Part shown: positions 46,697 to 59,229 of the stretch, one piece after another
Position numbering within the stretch: position 1 is the stretch's first letter
Layout of the letters: each line of letters opens with the position of its first letter
The notes under the pieces: generated by a model
Told to the model about the DNA's origin: nothing
Databases searched by the model: none
What the model saw: only the letters and a program-made list of their open reading frames with translations
Assembly (NCBI GenBank): GCA_030015575.1
Contig: JASDDO010000026.1
Span: 26,986,079-27,050,078, forward strand
From: Agapanthus africanus
Lineage: Eukaryota > Streptophyta > Magnoliopsida > Asparagales > Amaryllidaceae
Reading direction: 5' to 3'
DNA: 64,000 nucleotides
Program-made: the position numbers and the translations under genes

Positions 46697-48184
46697 AAGC
46701 CCCATTCACAGAAATTATAGAGAGTCAACCCTCCCATAAGCTCAAGAAAATCATCTTCTTCAACTTCAAAGCAGGTAAAAATAAAAAGAGAAGAAAATTT
46801 ATCCTCTCCCAAAAAAGTTTTGCTTTAATATAGAAACCTTTGTTTCTTCTTTGAATCCATTAATTCACAAATAAAAGATCAAAAGATCTTAGGGTTGATC
46901 TTTTTTTTACAAAAGTTTCAACTTTTGTGAGAAATTAATCCTAAGTTTAAGAAAAACCCATCATGGATGTCTCCGCACCATAAAAAAATTAAGGCTTTTG
47001 CTTCTTAAAAAATAAAAGAAGAAGGAAAAGAACAGAAAATTAAAGAAACAAAAGTCATTGCTTCTTATTGAAAGCTTCTGCTTTCTTATCTAAACAAGTG
47101 CGCACCCAAATCAAGTTTGCACCTAATCAAAAATTGTCTATGGAAAATAAATTCCCTGGATATGTGCGCATCATGTGATATGCACGTATGCACACTTGAT
47201 GGATGCCGCCTATGAAGACATGTAAGTCAGATGATATGCACATGCGCGCACTCGTTGAATATTGCTCACGGATATGCGAGCGTCACGTGACATGCTTGTT
47301 GACTTTTAAATACATGTGCATATATATACATGCGCACATATGATTCTGAACCGATAACAAGTGCGAGCCTATGTGATATACACGTATGTAACACCCTGAC
47401 TTGAAATAAGTGTGTAACCACGTGCAAAGCACGTGCGCACACTTTTCAGATAAAACAAATTTGCATGTGCGTCCTATGCACACTTGCGCACTTGGACAAC
47501 AAGCTATTTTTCGATTAAATTAAGTATTGAAGTTTTTACTTCTCATATTGATCAAAATATTAATAAATCTAAGTTGATCTCAGTCTCAAAAAAGACTAGC
47601 GGTCCTTAGTTTATACTTGTTAAGTTGATCTTAATCCAAAACATGATTAACTGTCCTTAACCATATTCCTGAATTGATTTTAGTCTCAAGGACGACTAAC
47701 GGCGCTCAAATGACATATTTCGAATTGTTGGACCTCATTTACATGAGATATACGTCTTAGGTTCAATCCCAAATCCAATATATACGGATTTGGGTTAATC
47801 TGCGCCCTACGAGCGACAACAAAACTAGTCTCCATATACAATCCAAGGGCAACCTCAAAATAAATAATATACAACACTACACAAAGTGATCTACTTGGAG
47901 AAGGTGAAAGTTGTTATCGCAATGCGATAGAGTAATTAACTACAGGGGTTTGCGTCTGCAGGGAAAAGAGTCCCTACAATAAAAAAAAACCTCCTATAAG
48001 AGAGGGAATCTGATAAGTCATGCTACAACGGTCGCATCTATCCAAACTTCCAATATACGGTATCATAAATCAACTTGGTATTTTCGGAGAGGTGGATGGA
48101 TATATTCCAAATAACATCTTCTCCCGTATTAAGGCTAGACATCCACCCGACGCCTCAGACCCGTCTCCGGCGGTAAACAGAATC

Positions 48185-48202
48185 TGACATGCTCGGTGGG
48201 AC
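48185..48202 (+). other. Element E primer-binding site
   Basis: tgacatgctcggtgggac after a 5-base spacer (gaatc). It aligns with the element A PBS (tggcacgcccggtaggac) and supports common ancestry. Confidence 0.75.
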
Positions 48203-49720
48203 CTTTTCCTTTTTCCACTCCACACTTTGTTTGTCGTGTTTCGCCAACAAAATCGTGGTTTGCTATGTTTATGGTTGCTCTTGGAATTTGGGATACTAAA
48301 AGTTGTTGTTTCACCTCCATGCAGATTCAATGGCTTTCACTTGCACCAACTGCAACGATAACTCTCATGCTAACTTCACCCTATCTGTAGGAGTCATCTA
48401 CGGGCCAAATGCGGCATCAATATTCTCCATGCCAGCAGAACAGGTCGTCTAAGTGACCACCGGGTTGTTCTTTAGGACCATACTCCCATCACTGAACTTT
48501 GACGTCCCAACGCCTAAGGAAGAAGCTCCACGGAATTCGTCCTTTGATCGGCTAACCACCGCGGTAGGCTCCGCTGACAAGTTGTCCAGCTCTAAAGTTT
48601 CAGTCTTCAATAGGCTGAAGAAAAGCTCAATGGGCCCCACGAAGAAGCCCATAATCCCTTAGAGGGATGTCCCTAAGCAGCTGGTCATCCCCGCTCCTGC
48701 TCCGCGTGAAGCAAATAATAGTGCTTCACCCCTAAGGCAGTCTGTCTTCAACAGACTGACCACCTCTACTCCAGCTCAACCGAGAACGTCGGTCTTTCAC
48801 AAGCTGACACTGGGTGAAACTCCCAAATGACGCAAGGGCATGATAAGGAAGCCTGTGATGCTGAGAAGGTTCTCGCTGTAAGACATGCTCGACATTTCCA
48901 ATGGCGCCGAGTAAGATAAGCTGGGGGCAATTCCCTTTTTGGACTTACCCCACCAGTTCTTGTGGTGGATGTTGATGATGTTGTTCCAACCAGGAACAGT
49001 TTCGAACCGCTTAGAAGGGTTCGCCAAAAATCTCTCATCGCTATATTGAAAAGATCACCGCCTCCTGCAGAGGCACCAAAACAGTCAAAGCCGGGGCACT
49101 CCCATAAGAGGCTCTCTTCAAAAATTCCTAGAGTTTAGAAGAAAGTCCAAGACTCTGTCATCGATGAAAACTACGCCCGTCAGCCGAAAAAGTTCAAGGG
49201 TCGACAAGAGAACGAAAATTCCTCTGCCATACAGCAAGGGAATTCTCAAAAAGCAGTTCCTCTCATATTGGTTCCTCCTACTGCGGCTTCCCGCAAAAGA
49301 GTTAGGCAAGAAAAGGTTCGAGTGCCTGAAGCAAAACCCAAAGGCCAGAGTTTCAAGCGCCCCAAGTCTGGGGGAATAATCATCTACACGGTCTATATGG
49401 ATGGTAGTAAGGAAGAAAGTCGCACTTTTGTTAGTCATAAACCACATACTCGGTTACTAACGAAAGCCTAGATGCAACAAGAAAAGCTCCAAGTTATGCT
49501 CTCCAAGATGGAAGTACTCACCGGCTCTAAAGAAGGTCCGGACAAAGAAATAAAAGAGCGCCAAAAGCAGTAAACCGATACCGATTTCCTGAGGTGGGTG
49601 CTTGAAAAGAAAGACAAGGAGGCGGCTGAGCAAGTCGCTAATATAAAGTAGATGGCTCTACTGTTTCAATACATGGTTGAAATGCTGATCCAGTCATAAC
49701 CGCCGGCCGAAAAACCACCG
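48203..49720 (+). pseudogene. Element E leader and N-terminal gag region (fossil)
   Basis: Decayed but still readable phrases include repeated RLTTAVGSADKLSSSKVSVF-like and VFNRL(K/T)-like lines around 48530-48800 and GGIIIYTVYMDGSKEESRTF near 49370-49430. The latter parallels YIIHMVYMAGG of element A. It is the N-terminal gag region of the family. Breaks are many. Confidence 0.6.
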
Positions 49721-50935
49721 GTGGTTATTGAAAATGATAAGAGGGAGACGTCAAACCCTCCTCAGGCCCTATCAACGGTCAAAGTGGAAACGATATCAAA
49801 GGCGGCGTTGGATGACTACATCACCCAACAAATTAAGGCTTATCAAGAAAATGAAGCCGCAAATCAGCTGGTCAAGACGGGTCGACCATATCCGACATGG
49901 CACGACCAGATGAAATACCCTTCGGGATATACGATCTTGAAGTTCCATATATATAAAGGAACGGGTAACCCTCCTTAGCATGTTGCACAGTTCAAAGCCC
50001 TGTGTGGCAATACCAGGGGCGATGATAAATTGTTGCTCCGCCAATTCATCGGAAGTCTATCATAAACGGCTTTCGAATGGTACTCGGAGCTCCCGAATGA
50101 CTCCGTCAAGAACTTTTCCGAGATGGAACTGCTGTTTATTCATAGGTGCACCAGCGCGAGTGAGCGCACTCCAATCACCGCGTTGATCAACTCAAGAGTC
50201 AATCTAGGCGAGACATGGGTCCATTGTGTGATCCGATGGTGGCGAACAACACATTGAAGAGTTCTCGGCTGTGGGGATGTTCATAGGGACCGTCGATCCT
50301 CAATCGACCATGTTTCAATTTATGACCTTCTTCAAGCCCACCACATTCCAGGCACTGATCGATAAACTGGACCAGATGGATCAGATAGGCCATAGTCCTT
50401 CCTCTTAGAGCAAAGATCCTCGAAATAATAAAGGCAAGGGAAAGGCGGCCTTTGTTGCTAATACTCAGCAGCAGCCGAACGACCCGAAAGCAGCCGCCCG
50501 ACAAAACAACAGCCGCATGCGCCCTACCTTAGAAGAAAGAATGGGACGTGCGTATTCATTCCCTTGTGACAAAATAAGAAGATTGTTCGAGCTTGCCATG
50601 AGGAATTGAACATTGTCTGAATCACGGCGACCTGTACAAGCTGATAATGTCAACAACTCTAACTACTGCCCCTATCACCAAGTAGTAAGCTATCCAATTG
50701 AAGACTGCTGCGTCTTTAAAAATCGGGTCGAGAACCAGTATCAACAGGGCAAATTCACATTGTCAGATAATTGGAAGGTAAATCCACCTCAAAAGAATGC
50801 CCCCAAGAAAGTTGATACACAGGGGGCATCCTGCTCGATCATGGAAGAAGCTCCATGGGAAGTATTTCTTTCGGCAAAAACCAAAAGAATGCTGAAAAAT
50901 CTGCAAACATGCCCGGCGATCAAGTAGAAAAGCTC
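49721..50935 (+). pseudogene. Element E gag core and C/H-rich module (fossil)
   Basis: TGRPYPTWHDQMKYPSGY and LKFHIYKGTGNPP open the gag core. Later come AFEWYSELPNDSVKNFSEME and the module YCPYHQVVSYPIEDCCVFKN with its tail ENQYQQGKFTLSDNW. This is the same layout as element A. Broken in several places. Confidence 0.8.
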
Positions 50936-51589
50936 GTTTGAGCCCGAGATTATAAAAGGGATTTTGAAGCCACGTCCCACACCAAAAATCGCCGACAAGG
51001 TGAAAAGACCCCAAGTCAAACTTTTGAAGTCTTCCAAGAAAAAGAAGACTAAGAAGATCAAGAAGCCCATACAGCCCGCTGAGTATGTTGATAGGCGCAC
51101 AGACCTCAAAAAGTATATAGACACGCTGGAAGAGTACAATCAGAAAGCGTGAATACTGGTTACACTTAAATAGTTCCTCCAGCATATTCTCGAGGAAAAG
51201 GACAGTGATGACGATAACTCATCGGAGGAAGCGGAAGAACGTGTGGAAAGCTACCACATGGTCTTCCATTCATCCATATATGATGAAGAACCTTCGCCAG
51301 CGTCGGAAAGCGGCATGGATGAACTGGGGGCGGAATCGGCGCTAAATATCCTGAAACTTCTAGAAGAAGATCCAATTGAAAGGCTGCTGGAAGAAGATTT
51401 TCAAAAGAGCAAAGATGATCAGGAAAGCGATGTGACAATATATGAAAAGGCCAAACAACAGCATTTGGACAAAGAAGTTGTGGCAAGGATGAGTTATGAA
51501 GCTCTCCGACCGAACCAAAGCATGCCTGCAAAGAATAAGAGCAGGACCAAAGCCGAGAAGCGGTTTGCCAATGCTATATTAATGGGAAT

Positions 51590-51710
51590 GAGGCTACCGC
51601 CTCTCATGATGTACACTCCTGGGATTCCTTACATCGATGGTGGAGAGGGATACCCGAAATACTACATGTATCATCGACGGGTCATCCATCCCATCGATGA
51701 ATGAAACACC
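51590..51710 (+). repeat. Second C/H-type gag module in E
   Basis: MYHRRVIHPIDE near 51665-51700 parallels the YCPYHxVVSxPIEDC module at 50655. It is preceded by a matching RFANAILMGMRLPP helix-like lead. Together with 53845-53960 it suggests the module exists three times in E. Confidence 0.5.
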
Positions 51711-52204
51711 TTTAAGAAGTGGTGGCAAATTACGTTGCCACAGAAGACATTTTAAGAAGGAAAAGCGTGAAGCGTGCGCTCGTCGATACGAGAGCAGCAA
51801 GACTGTAGCGGACAAGGAAGAAACCATCATTTGCTATATGGTTAATACCGGCTCTAAAAAGGAAAGCTTTCGGTTTCTCACGTTCGGGAGTGACTTTGAC
51901 GATGAAGTGCCCCTCAACCCTCTTTTCGAAAGCTCCACCTTGGAAAAAGAAGAGGAGGAAAAGGATTGCGGAAACATTCAGCTGCGCAACCGCATCCTGC
52001 CTAAATAGAACCTCAGAGCTGCAAACAAGGGTTCTAATAAAAAAGATAAAGGGAAAGGGAAAATACCCGAGGAGATCGAGGTCGATAGAGAGGTCGATAA
52101 AAAAAGTCGCCAGAGAACTCACTGCAAATGACCTACCTAAGAAAACTAAGGTGGATTATAATATCCTTGCGCATTTGAGGAAGATACAATCATAGCTGAG
52201 CATA

Positions 52205-53218
52205 TTGGATGCCCTACTCTTGTCCAAAGAGGCACGAGACTCTTTGATCAAGGCCTTACAAGAACCTGATCAGTTTCAAGCCTTCCTCGCGGAAGAGAAA
52301 ATGAAGAATGAACTTGAAGAAGTACACATGGCTGATATTAAATTCAGCGAGGAAGATCTCCTCGTTGGAACATACGAGCATAATCGACTGCTATATGTTA
52401 CCGGATACTGCCATCACATCAAGATAGAGAAAATCTTTGTCGACAACGGATGTTCTGTCAACCTCCTCAATGTTAGAGTGTTGAAGGAGATATGTATAAA
52501 TGTTTAGCATCTTGACCGGAACAAGATTAATATCTTGGGGTTCGACTCGCAATCATCACGAATGCTTGGGTCCGTAATATTGACGCTCTGCTTCGTGCAG
52601 CTCGTTACCGACATCGAATTTCATACCATTAACGCCAAAACATGTTATAATGCTCTACTTGGCAAGCCTTGGCTACGCGAGTACAATGTCATCTCTTCTT
52701 CACAATATCAGTGTATGAAGTATTTCAAGGATGGCTTAGAGTACACCGTCATGGGAGAACATAATCCTTTCTCGGTAAATGAGGTGCAAAATTATGAAGA
52801 TGCAAAATACTTTCATCTAGATTTTGAAGATACCGAAAGGTGCTACAAACCAGAAAATAAGAAAAAATCAGTGGCCACAATATCGGTCTTCGGAAGTTAT
52901 ACTAAAGAAGATGAACATATAGTTTACACAGGACAACCTCAGAGGGAGAGCAATAAATCCGGACCGCCAGCCCCTATCCCGGTCTTTGGCAGCGACTCCG
53001 AAGACAAGACTAATGCGGTGTTCTCCATTCGTCCATCGACGCAGACTCTCGCCGAAGTGGACCAAAGTCTACATATTATGATGGCTCTGCCTCGACACTA
53101 TAAGGAACTCGACGCTCTTAATAGTTATAGCGTACAAGAGTTGGAAACTTTCTATGTGCCTCCAAGGCGAAAGGTAAAAAGACGATTCTCTTTTATAAAT
53201 CTAAAGAGACCAAGGTAG
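52205..53218 (+). pseudogene. Element E retropepsin-type protease region (fossil)
   Basis: Blocks: DLLVGTYEHNRLLYVTGYCH, KIEKIFVDNGCSVNLLNVRV, NAKTCYNALLGKPWLREYN and SSQYQCMKYFKDG. They match element A's protease region in order. An acidic stretch with recurrent VFGSxxxE lines follows (52890-53020). Broken in about one or two places. Confidence 0.8.
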
Positions 53219-53844
53219 AAAAGGAAATATGGGATGGAGCCAATCCAACTCTTGACAAGTTCCAGTCCATCCGCATGCAAAGATATTATGCGAAAGAATT
53301 AAAGGAGCTATTAAAGAGTTAAGGTGTGCCTTTCGAACAAACTGTTCGATAAGCCCAGTTCTATAAAAAGGATTTGGGATATCTCCGAATGGGAGCAAAG
53401 TCTCGCTCGAATGACTCCAAGTCCATCACTTGAAGAGCAGATTGACAGAATAATAAGGATAGCTTGTCAAGAAAGCCAAGAAAAACACAGTCGTGAAATG
53501 GCCTTATATGAAAAGGCTAGAAAGCAGCGTTCCAGTGAGCAATCAGCGGAAGAAGTAGATCATAATACTCTTCATCCACAGCCCCTTGTGTACTTCCGTG
53601 AAGAAGGAAAATGCCGAAGCAGAGACAAGAATAAGGAAACGATCGCAGGCAATGTTCAAGGACAACAAAGCAGGTCCAAGACGACTTTTAAACGAGAAAA
53701 GTTCGGTTGGAGACCATCCCTCATAGAGAAGATGAGTCGGAGGTATTCTTTCCCTTGAGATAAAATGGAGAAGATATTCAGCCTTTTCATAAAATACCAG
53801 ATGATGACACTTCCGGAGTCTCGGCATCCTAGACAGATAAATGA

Positions 53845-53960
53845 ATTCAATCATACGGATTATTGCTCCTATCACTGAGCAATAAGTCACCCACTCGAAG
53901 ACTGTTTCACGTTCAAGAATTGGGTGGAAGACCAATATCAATAAGGCAGGTTCATGCTGT
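53845..53960 (+). repeat. Third C/H-type gag module in E, downstream of protease
   Basis: ISHPLEDCFTFKNWVEDQYQ (53880-53940) followed by a FMLSDSW line is closely parallel to 50655-50775. In element A there is a single copy upstream of protease. A copy between protease and RT is unusual. Confidence 0.65.
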
Positions 53961-54342
53961 CCGATAGCTGGAGGATAGGCTTGCCACAAAAGCACGAGCC
54001 GAAGAAGACTTAAGCCATCAGATTGGGACCGCTCGACCAAAGAAATGGAAGCGGACTCGTACCTGCCACATGATAACATTCTCAAAAGAGAGAGATGCCG
54101 AGAATATGATTGACCTCTTCAGATGCTTCATAAACGAAGACTATGATGAGGAGATTTCAGAATTTCCACTGGTACCAAAAGTGTTAGAGGATGGGATACA
54201 TACCACGGCAGAAAACTAAAGGAAAATCGACTTGGGAATGGAGGATGATCCGAGACCGACGTTCGTCAATAAGCTGCTATCCAAAACAAGTAGCCACATT
54301 AAAAGATGTGCTTATGCAGTACAAAAATTGCTTCGCTTAGAA

Positions 54343-55150
54343 TTACTCTGAAATGCCGGGTTTAGATCCAAATGTAGCGGTACACAAGCTGGCCATATCA
54401 CCATAAATAAAGCCGGTCAAGAAAGCGCCAAAAAGGATGCGGTTTGAACTTGAGAAGAGTATCCATGCCGAAGTCAAGAAATTGATCGACTCTGGCTTCA
54501 TCCAGGAAGTCCAATATCCCGACTGGATCGCCAACATCTTTCCAGTGATGAAGAAAAATGGGACGGTTTGGATCTGCGTGGAATTTCGGGACCTCAACAA
54601 GGCGTGCCCAAAAGATGACTTCCCAGTGCCCGTTACCGAGCTTATGATCGGCAACACTTCCACCCATGAAGTCTTCTTCTTCATGGATAGATCTTCAGGA
54701 TACAACCAGATAAAGATGGATCCTGAAGACCAGAAGCATACCGCCTTCTGGACACCGTTGGGCGTATTTTTTTACAAGGTGATGCCCTTCGGTTTGAAAA
54801 TGCCAGAGCCACATACCAAAGGGCCATGATGAAGATATTCGATGACCTCATACACGAGGTCATCGAATTCTATATCGATGATCTCGTGGTCAAAAGCAAA
54901 TTTCATGAGGAGCACTGGGAATATCTAAGGATCGTGTTCGGGTGTCTTCAGAAATATAATCTGAAGACGAACCCTTTAAAGTGCACGTTTGGAGTCTCGT
55001 CGGGCAAATTCCTAGGCTTCATCGTCCTCCACCGGGGATCGAAATTGATCTCTCAAAGATCAGGGCAATTATGGAAATGCCCTCGCCAAGAACCCTCAAA
55101 CAACTGCGATCTCTCCAAGGAAAGATCGCATATATCCGGCAGTTCATAAC
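54343..55150 (+). pseudogene. Element E reverse transcriptase (fossil)
   Basis: Blocks: LIDSGFIQEVQYPDWIANIF, FRDLNKACPKDDFPVPV, FMDRSSGYNQIKMDPEDQKH, FFYKVMPFGLK, FYIDDLVVKSKFHEEHWEYL and LKCTFGVSSGKFLGFIV. They are in the gypsy order and very near to element A. Broken in a few places. Confidence 0.9.
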
Positions 55151-55690
55151 CAACCTCTCCGGAAAATGTCGGTCTTACAGCCATCTAATGAAGAAGGGGA
55201 TCCCGTTCGTATGGGATCAAAAATGTCAAAAGGCATCGGAGGAAATCAAACAATACCTGCAAAATCCGCCAGTATTGATGCTCTGGTTAAGGGAAAGCCC
55301 CTTATCCTATATACAACAGCCCTTGAGGGTTCTCTAGACGCGTTATGGATACAGAAGAATGACCAAGGAAAAGAGAGAGCTCTTTACTATCTAAGTCAAT
55401 TTCTTCTGGGCGCAGAAAGTAACTATTACCCTATTGAAAAGCACTGCCTGGCACTGATCTTTGTTATAATGAAGTTCGGACACTAAGCACTGGCGCATAA
55501 GGTCCATCTCATATCAAAGGTGGATCCCCTTAAGTATCTGATTTCAAAGTCCATACTGATGGGAAGGCTTGCCAAATAGGCCCTCCTACTGATGGAGTTC
55601 TCGATAACATATCGACCCCTCAAAGCGGTGAAAGGATAAGCAATCGCCGAATTTCTTGCGGAACAACCGATACCAGCCGATTCTCCCCTA
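55150..55690 (+). pseudogene. Element E first RNase H (fossil)
   Basis: IPFVWDQKCQKASEEIKQYL, LYYLSQFLLGAESNYYPIEK and VHLISKVDPLKYLISKS are the ordinary gypsy RNase H blocks after RT. Broken in a few places. Confidence 0.8.
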
Positions 55691-55699
55691 AACTACGAA

Positions 55700-56407
55700 T
55701 TGCAGGATGAACATGCGTTCGACGCGGTCAAAGAGGAGGAAGAAGAAAATGAATCTCGATGGGAGCTTTACTTCGATGGAGCATCTTTCATGAAGCGGAG
55801 AAAGAAGAACACCCCCATAATCAAAGCTGAGGTGGGCCTTATTTTCATGACCCAGCAAGGAAGAATATTGCGTTATGCTCTCTCCTTGATGGAGCCCAGG
55901 ACTAATAATGAAGCTGAATACGCAGCTTTAATAGCCGGTCTTGAGATCGCTATCGATATGGGAATCAAGGACCTCCTAATATACGGAGATTCTCAGCTGA
56001 TTGTCAGTGAGGTAAATGGTGACCACAAGACATGCAAGCCAGAACTAATAAGGTATGGCGAAAGAGTGCAGCAGCTGCTAACCCAAATCCCTTCATATAC
56101 CCTAGAAAACGTGCCGCAAGCAAAAAACAGCAAGGCGGATGCGTTAGCCAAGTTAGGTAAAGAATTGGCCGATAAAGACCTCGATGACGTAAGGATCATT
56201 GTCCAAAGTCGCAGGATCCTAGTGCCAGAAGATATACCTTTGGAAGTTTTGATGGAGCTATCCGAAGAAAAAGGCATGATCGAAGAAGTTTCTCTCAAAA
56301 TAGAAAATGAAGAAGAAGTCGAGGACTGGAGGCAAGTCTTTATAGGCTACTTTAAGTCCCAACGAACACCTGAAACTGCGTCATCTAAACATCAGCTTAT
56401 GAAATGA
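55700..56407 (+). pseudogene. Element E second, archaeal-type RNase H (fossil)
   Basis: RWELYFDGASFMKRRKKN, EPRTNNEAEYAALIAGLEIA, LLIYGDSQLIVSEVNGDHKT and NSKADALAKLGKELADKDL give all acidic blocks of RNase HI. One long frame. It is the defining Tat-lineage domain. Confidence 0.92.
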
Positions 56408-56419
56408 GCTCTGTCGTTC

Positions 56420-57577
56420 GCCTTCGTCAACGATACTCTATACAAGAGATCCTTTGACTTTGTATCGTTAATATTCCTAGGGCCGAAGGAAGTAAAGAAA
56501 TTCGTCCAAGAAGTACACGGTGGACTTTGCGGCTCCCATCAAGCATGACAAAAAATGATAATCAAGATAAAATGAATGGGCTATTACTGGCCCACGATGA
56601 TCCAAGACTGCCTCGAATATGCGAAGCGGTGTCACTCGTGCCAAATACACGGGGACTTCATACATCAGCATCTGAATTCGCTGCATCCAATGGTAGCTAG
56701 TTGGCTATTTGAGATGTGAGGAACAGATATCATCGGCCCTATCGAACCAGCGTCATTCAGAAGACATTGGTTTATATTAGTATCAACCGATTATTTCTCT
56801 AAGTGAGCAGAAGTGGTACCGCTAAGGGAGGTGAAGACAGAGAATATCCTCCATTTTTTCAAAACTCATGTCATCTACCGGTTCGGAACTCCACGACAGA
56901 TAATCTCGGATAATGGACCAGCGTATAGAAACCACAAAAGAAGCCGCTTCGCACAACAATACAAGATAGACTGGAGATACTCCTCGGTCTATAATCCTCG
57001 GACCAATGGTCTAGCTGAAGCATTAAACAAGTCCTTGACCGAGCTTATAAAGAAAATGGTGTCAAGGAATAAGAAAGACTGGCATGAGAGGCTGCATGAA
57101 ACTCTTTGTACGTACCGAATGAAGTTCAAGATGGCCACAAATACAACATCGTATGCACTGGTGTTTGGCACTGAAGCATTACTCCCACTGAAAATAGAAC
57201 TCCTTTCATTATGAGCGGCAGATCAATACGAGCCAACGGATGAAGAAAATGCTCATCTTCGGCTCGAAGAGCTCGATGCTCTCGATGAAACCCACCTTGT
57301 AGCACAGCAAAATCTGGAAGCATACAAGGCAAGAATGATATGATCGTATGAAAGACTAACAAGGTCGAGAACATTCCGCTAAGGCAAACTCGTGCTGGTT
57401 GTCAAAAGACCAATGATTTCTAATCGTGCAAAACAGGAGAAGTTCGAGGCAAACTATGAGGGCCCATACATCATAAATAAGGTCTACCAAGGTGGAGCTT
57501 ACTTGCTCATGGATATCCATGGAGAAAGGCCATTTCGGCCAATAAACGGCCGATTCCTTAAAATGTACTACGCTTGA
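56420..57577 (+). pseudogene. Element E integrase (fossil)
   Basis: Zinc-binding blocks ([29 protein letters not shown]) precede the DDE core (TDIIGPIEP, FGTPRQIISDNGPAYRNHKR, YNPRTNGLAEALNKSLTELI). The C-terminal part (FEANYEGPYIINKVYQGGAY, PINGRFLKMYYA) ends at 57577. It is near to that of element A. Broken in several places. Confidence 0.88.
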
Positions 57578-57678
57578 AGAATCGCGACTTAGGTCAATAA
57601 TAAAGGACAAAGTTTGTGTCCGCTCGCTATCTTCTTGAGTCAAAACTCTGAAATTTGTATGTGCCCTGTTATACTATG

Positions 57679-57975
57679 TTGGACTGCTACGTCCTTAAAC
57701 TAATGTTGGACCGCTACGTCCTTAAACTGGTATTGGACCGAAATATCCCAAAACTATTGTCGGACCACTACGTTCTTAAACTGGTAATGGACCGAAATGT
57801 ACCTAACCTAATGTTGGACCATTACGTCCTTAAACTGGTACTGGACGAAAATGTCCCTAAACTAATGTTGGGCCACTACGTCCCTAAACTGGCATTGGAC
57901 CGCTACGTCCTTAAACTGGCATTGGACCGCTACGTCCCTAAGCTAATATTGGACTGCGATGTCTGTAAACTAATA
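57679..57975 (+). repeat. 27-bp tandem array in the E 3' region (11 copies)
   Basis: Exactly eleven 27-bp units of the form ttggaccgctacgtcctta plus aactggta, alternating between 'ccgctacg' and 'ccgaaatg' types. The unit length is divisible by 3, giving an open frame of 9-residue repeats (LDRYVLKLV). It sits 100 bases after integrase, the place of the 30-bp array in A. Confidence 0.9.
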
Positions 57976-58400
57976 TGTTTGGCCCTACAGTTTGGATCAT
58001 ATAACCAACCGTATACAATTCACGGGCATAAACAACCCATACCCTATCCAAGCCCCCATTGGACCGCTACGTTCTTAAATTGGTACTGGACCGAAATGTC
58101 CTTAAACTAATGTTGGACCGCGACGTCCTTAAACTGCCATTGGACCGCGATGTCCTTAAACTAATATGTTTGGCCCTACGGTTTGGATCATATAACCAAT
58201 CGTATACAATCCACGGGAACAAACAATATATATCCCATGTTTTCCATTGGACCAAAATGTCCCTAAGCTAATGTTGGACCATGATGTCCTTAAATTAATA
58301 TGTTTGGCCCTGCGGCTTGGATCATATAACCAACTGTATACAATCCATGGACATAAACAATCCATATCTCTCCTAGTTCCCATCGGCAAGCAATTTCGAG
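57976..58400 (+). repeat. Higher-order continuation of the 27-bp array
   Basis: A line of about 60 bases (tgtttggccctacagtttgg to cacgggcataaacaa) alternates with four and then two further 27-bp units, three times in all (57976, 58167 and 58299). The line tatacaattcacggg also occurs in element A near 19875 (reverse complement). Confidence 0.8.
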
Positions 58401-58579
58401 TCACCTGTAGCAAAACTACATTCGAGAGTTTACACAAAAATGGTACGTCCACAAGAAAAATGGGCATGGATGAAAATCCGAAAGCGCGCCGCGGGTAAAA
58501 ACAGCAGGGTTGTCGACGAGCTTGTAAAAACCCAAAAGGGCGCAAATTGGTTGAAAAGAAAGACAAACACATTCACAAA

Positions 58580-58780
58580 GTCCTCTCGGCTTTGTAAGGA
58601 GAAAACACCTGCGTGAGATCCTTACGACTCATAAAGGAGTAGGAATACATATGATTCCTAAGGAGAAACTACACTTACGAGATCCTCACGACTCGTAAGG
58701 AGAATATACCCTATATAAGACCCTCATGTCTTATGGAATTCAAAAGCGTTAAGTTACAGGGATCTAAACCTGTTCTTAAG
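58580..58780 (+). repeat. 'ttacgactcataag' module in E, copy 1
   Basis: Phrases like gagatccttacgactcat recur at about 45-base spacing and end in a gggatctaaacctgtt line. They correspond to the gtcgtaaggatcc module of element A in reverse complement. Further copies at about 58940-59130 and 60150-60375. Confidence 0.8.
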
Positions 58781-58939
58781 CCATCATAACCCCACAAATT
58801 TATTCCCTATAAGTGGTCCAATATAAACTCTTGTATACAATCCACGGGCATAAATAAATATGTTCCCAACCAAGTCCCACCAAAAGCGAGAGATATTTCT
58901 CGATATGGTGAACGACACTTATGAGTCCCCTCAACTGGC

Positions 58940-59225
58940 AAAGAGAAAATACTCCTGTAAGATCTTTACGACTTCCAAGAGGAAAACACACTTAGGTTCC
59001 TTCATGACTCCTAAGGAGAAAATACACCTATGAGATCCTCACGACTCATAGGGAGAAATACTTTTATAAGACCCTTACGGCTCATAAAGTCAAAAAGTCA
59101 TAGTTGGCAAGGATCTAAACCTGTTATCTAAGCCACCATTGGCCGAAATAGGCAATGGCATATGATGAGTTGCTTTTGGCAATATTCCAGTCGTAGCAAT
59201 ACTGATGCCGAATAAGGTATCAGAT
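58940..59225 (+). repeat. 'ttacgactcataag' module copy 2 plus the A-type 70-bp module
   Basis: The second module copy ends in aaggatctaaacctgttatc. It is followed at about 59150-59225 by a single sequence (gcatatgatgagttgctttt, then attccagtcgtagcaatact) that is the reverse complement of the amplified 68-85-bp module of A. Confidence 0.75.
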
Positions 59226-59229
59226 ACCA

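Larger units (their letters stand above)
45315..48179 (+). repeat. Element E 5' LTR (2865 bp)
   Basis: It starts TGTTTGACGTG and pairs throughout with 60680-63611. TATA box at 46686-46696. Both U3 and U5 are rich in TGCGCA/GTGCGCAC phrases. The ORFs inside are chance. Confidence 0.93.

Noticed and set aside
48070-48390. Small genes at the end of the E 5' LTR
   Set aside because: The frames straddle the LTR end and PBS; the similar stretch at 63500-63611 has no such frame beyond the LTR.
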